Assembly: GCA_900049755.1 (NCBI GenBank)
Contig: LT160593.1
Coordinates: 296,924 to 360,923, forward strand
DNA: 64,000 bases
Reading direction: 5' to 3'
Origin: Corynebacterium provencense
GTDB lineage: Bacteria; Actinomycetota; Actinomycetes; Mycobacteriales; Mycobacteriaceae
Shown: piece by piece, positions 61,572 through 64,000 of the stretch
Layout of the letters: every line of letters starts with the position of its first letter
How positions within the stretch are numbered: the stretch's first letter is position 1
Made by a program: the position numbers and the translations under genes
Notes under the pieces: model-generated
Database searches by the model: none
What the model was told of the DNA's origin: nothing
What the model saw: the letters and a program-made list of their open reading frames with translations, nothing else

Positions 61572-63791
61572 ATGATCCGTACACTGCTCGTCGACAACCA
61601 CGATTCCTTCACCTGGAACCTGGTCCACGACCTCATCCGGGTCAACGGGGTGGAGCCGGTCGTGGTCCCCAACGACTGGGACCGGTGGCAGGCAGAGGGG
61701 GAAAAGATCCTCGACCGGGTGGACAACGTGGTGATATCCCCGGGACCGGGCACCCCCCTGGAACCCGGGGACGTCGGCATCGGACCTGCGGTCATCGACG
61801 GTGCAGTCCGACGGCAGCTTCCCGTCCTCGGGATCTGCCTGGGGCACCAGCTCATCGCGCATCTCCAGGGAGCAGCCGTGGAGCGGGCCGCCGAACCCGT
61901 CCACGGGCGGATCTCACAGATCACCCACGACGGAAAAGGCGTGTTCCAGGGCATCCCGTCCCCGTTCGAAGCGGTGCGCTACCACTCACTGGCCGTCACT
62001 GACGTCCCACCGAACCTCACCGTCAACGCCCGCAGCGGCGACGGCACTGTCATGGGGGTCAGTGTCCCCGGCAAACTCCTGTGGGGCGTGCAGTTCCACC
62101 CCGAATCCGTGAAGACCGGTCACGGACCGGAGATCCTCGCGAACTTCGCCGAGATCACCAGGCGGCAGGGCCCTGTCCGCAGGGTCCGCGACCGGGTGGT
62201 CCCGCTGACCCTTCCCACCACGGCAGGGGAGAAGGACGCCACCGACACCCGCCGACTGTCCGGGGACCTTTTCCGGACCCTGTTCCGGGGCAGGGACGCC
62301 GCAACCACCGTGGTGTGGCTCGACGGGAACGCCCCCGGTGACCCCCGCGCCCGGTTCTCCGTCATGGGTGCCGCGGACGGCAGACACGCCGGCCCCTCTG
62401 CCGCGACCGCCACCGCGGACGTCGCCGCCGGCACCGTCACAGTCACCAGGGGCGGCACGACCGAGGTACTGAACGGTGACGTCCTGGACTGGCTGGAAGC
62501 GGACCTGGCCCGCTGGAACATCCGGGGCGGAGGGCTCGACGAGGACCTCGCTGGGGAACCGCCCTTCGGATTCCGCCTGGGCTGGATCGGCTACCTCGGC
62601 TACGGGGTGAAGGCGCAGTGCTGTCCCGGTGAAGGCGGACCGAACAGTCACCCCGCCGACGCGGGCACCGGACCTGATGCCGCCTTCGTCTTCCTCGACC
62701 GGGCCGTCGTCATCGACCACGACCGGGCGGAGGCGCATCTTCTCACCCTGGACCGTCCGGTCGCCAGGAACGCGGGGCCCTGGGCGTCCGCCGACGAGAC
62801 CGCCTGGTCGGAAACCACCGCGGCGGTGGTGCGTCGCCTGGTGGCCGGCCGGGACACCGGTCCGGGACAGGGCACTGTGGAGGGCTCGGTGCCGGGCACT
62901 GTGGAGGGCTCTGTGCCGGGCTCCCGTGGCCTGTCCGTGCGGGTACGGCCCGAACTCCACGACCGGGGGGACTACACCGGAAAGATCCGCAGGATAAGGG
63001 AGCTCATCGCGGAGGGGGAGACCTACGAGGCCTGCCTCACGACCGTCCTCGACGTGACCGCGGAGGAGGTCAGCGTCGACGGGACGGTCCGGTCCGGGCA
63101 TCCCGCCTGTTTCGACATCTACACGGCACTGCGGGCGGCGAGTCCCGCCCCCTTCGGCGCCTACCTGCAGTTGCCGGGGGTGACAGTGATGTCGACCTCA
63201 CCCGAACGGTTCCTGCGGGTGGACGCCGACGGCACGGTCACCTCGTCCCCCATCAAGGGGACCCGGCCCACCGGGGACACCGAGGAGGAGGACCTGAGGA
63301 TCCGGGCGGAACTGCAGCACAGTGAGAAGGACCGGGCCGAGAACCTCATGATCGTCGACCTGGTCAGACACGATCTGGGGCGGGTGGCGGACCCGGGCAG
63401 CGTACACGTCCCCGAACTGTTCAGCGTGGAGAGTTACGCCACGGTCCACCAGCTGGTCAGCACCGTCACAGCGAGACTCGGCGACGGTGCCGGCGGCCTC
63501 GACGCCGTGCGTGCCGCATTCCCGCCCGGCTCGATGACGGGAGCTCCCAAAGAACGGACGATGCGGATCCTGGAGGAACTGGAGGACTCCCCACGGGGCA
63601 TCTACAGCGGAGCACTCGGATGGTTCTCCCTCGACGGTGCCCTGGACCTTTCCGTCGTCATCCGGACCCTCGTCTGCGCCGGCGGCCGTCTGACCTACGG
63701 GGTCGGCGGTGCGGTGGTCGCCCAGTCGGACCCGGACGCCGAGTACGAGGAGACGGTGGTGAAGACGGGGCCGCTGCGCCGACTACGCTGA
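61572..63791 (+). CDS. pabAB: Fused aminodeoxychorismate synthase (glutaminase PabA + PabB)
   Basis: Makes 4-amino-4-deoxychorismate, precursor of p-aminobenzoate for FolP. Residues 1-200 are a class I glutamine amidotransferase: VDNHDSFTWNLVHDL, SPGPGTP, nucleophile in GICLGHQ and the FHPES His-Glu pair. Residues about 220-739 form the chorismate-binding component with SSPIKGTRPTG, AELQHSEKDRAENLMIVDLVRHDLG (cited in part), PGSMTGAPKERTM and GIYSGALGWFS. A Gly/Val/Pro-rich insert with an 8-residue repeat lies near 430. A TATCAT box ends 6 nt before the ATG. pabC does not follow. Confidence 0.92.
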   Translation: MIRTLLVDNHDSFTWNLVHDLIRVNGVEPVVVPNDWDRWQAEGEKILDRVDNVVISPGPGTPLEPGDVGIGPAVIDGAVRRQLPVLGICLGHQLIAHLQGAAVERAAEPVHGRISQITHDGKGVFQGIPSPFEAVRYHSLAVTDVPPNLTVNARSGDGTVMGVSVPGKLLWGVQFHPESVKTGHGPEILANFAEITRRQGPVRRVRDRVVPLTLPTTAGEKDATDTRRLSGDLFRTLFRGRDAATTVVWLDGNAPGDPRARFSVMGAADGRHAGPSAATATADVAAGTVTVTRGGTTEVLNGDVLDWLEADLARWNIRGGGLDEDLAGEPPFGFRLGWIGYLGYGVKAQCCPGEGGPNSHPADAGTGPDAAFVFLDRAVVIDHDRAEAHLLTLDRPVARNAGPWASADETAWSETTAAVVRRLVAGRDTGPGQGTVEGSVPGTVEGSVPGSRGLSVRVRPELHDRGDYTGKIRRIRELIAEGETYEACLTTVLDVTAEEVSVDGTVRSGHPACFDIYTALRAASPAPFGAYLQLPGVTVMSTSPERFLRVDADGTVTSSPIKGTRPTGDTEEEDLRIRAELQHSEKDRAENLMIVDLVRHDLGRVADPGSVHVPELFSVESYATVHQLVSTVTARLGDGAGGLDAVRAAFPPGSMTGAPKERTMRILEELEDSPRGIYSGALGWFSLDGALDLSVVIRTLVCAGGRLTYGVGGAVVAQSDPDAEYEETVVKTGPLRRLR
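62871..62918 (+). repeat. 24-bp tandem repeat (two copies) in pabAB
   Basis: Two 24-bp units differing at one base (62871-62894, 62895-62918) encode GTVEGSVP twice, in a linker just before the conserved chorismate-binding core. The frame is kept. Confidence 0.85.
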
Positions 63792-63796
63792 ACGGC

Positions 63797-64000
63797 GTGA
63801 CTGAACCAGTGAATACACCGGACAGCGGTGAGGAGACGGCGACGGGGCAGGACGCAGCGGTGGCCGGACTGCGCACGCGGTGGTCGACCGTGCGGGCAGG
63901 CATCGATGAGGCGGCGCACCGCGCAGGACGCGATCCGGCCCGGATCCGCCTGCTCCCGGTGAGCAAGACCGTCCCGGTGGAGAGACTGCGGTACGCGGTC
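63797..64000 (+). CDS. YggS-family PLP-binding protein, N-terminal part
   Basis: The last 204 bases encode 68 residues starting from a GTG: MTEPVNTPDSGEETATGQDA, then a helical segment AGIDEAAHRAGRDPARIRLL and LPVSKTVPVERLRYAV. The VSKT segment holds the PLP-binding Lys of the YggS (PLPBP) family, which keeps cellular PLP balanced; it is cut by the window end. A TACGCT box, overlapping the end of pabAB, ends 7 nt before the GTG, the leaderless spacing seen elsewhere in the window. Confidence 0.8.
   Translation, partial: MTEPVNTPDSGEETATGQDAAVAGLRTRWSTVRAGIDEAAHRAGRDPARIRLLPVSKTVPVERLRYAV

Overview
The window is a GC-rich (roughly 70%) chromosomal stretch of a mycolic-acid actinobacterium, most likely a high-GC Corynebacterium (a C. 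variabile-like organism is an inference). The evidence is gene order: ppa, dacB, hpt, ftsH, folEPBK, DUF3180, DUF6779, DUF2520, panCD; then lysS, clpC; mutY, carbonic anhydrase, radA, lpqE-like, carD, cysS, rlmB; and a GlnR-like regulator, mshD, pstSCAB, phoU, dusB, actA. These are blocks shared by Corynebacterium and Mycobacterium. GTG and TTG starts are frequent, and many genes have a TANNNT box 6-9 nt before the start codon, which suggests leaderless transcripts.

Layout. 1-4.8 kb: YdcF-like protein, pyrophosphatase, an SRPBCC protein, a tandem AraC regulator and a dacB that lacks its 3' end. 4.9-14.5 kb: hpt, ftsH, folate genes and pantothenate genes, packed with short overlaps. 14.7-16.5 kb: an Rrf2/NsrR-like regulator with flavohemoglobin, a nitric-oxide defence pair. 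16.5-20.5 kb: accessory region with an acetyltransferase, a MerR regulator with HEAT-like tail plus HEAT partner, and a cluster of shrunken small genes including an SPFH remnant. 20.6-22.2 kb: lysS. 22.4-30.4 kb: lipid/ketone catabolism with two acyl-CoA dehydrogenases, a Baeyer-Villiger-type monooxygenase fused to an alpha/beta-hydrolase, an SDR and an acyl-CoA ligase. 30.7-44.4 kb: housekeeping block from clpC to rlmB, with two lipoproteins, an FAH-family hydrolase and an MFS transporter inserted. 44.4-54.3 kb: OYE-like flavoenzyme, GlnR-like regulator, mycothiol synthase, phosphate uptake genes, phoU and dusB. 54.6-57.9 kb: two tandem CoA-transferases. 58-64 kb: tRNA-Lys, PEP synthase with its regulator, a fused pabAB and the start of a yggS-like gene.

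Two broad messages. First, the regulatory logic is legible: PHO-box direct repeats before pstS and phoU, a ClgR box before clpC, a GlxR-like box before the second CoA-transferase, a MerR-type 19-bp-spacer operator, and palindromes before each lipid/ketone catabolic unit. Second, the sequence carries scars. Three 38-bp imperfect palindromes resemble two back-to-back Tn5 mosaic ends, a known library-preparation chimera signature; two of them break genes (the OYE gene and dusB). Genes expected from synteny (tilS, disA, ispD/ispF) are absent and dacB, the SPFH gene and its small partner are shortened. Part of what looks like gene loss may therefore be assembly error rather than biology. No CRISPR array, rRNA, prophage or transposase gene was seen.
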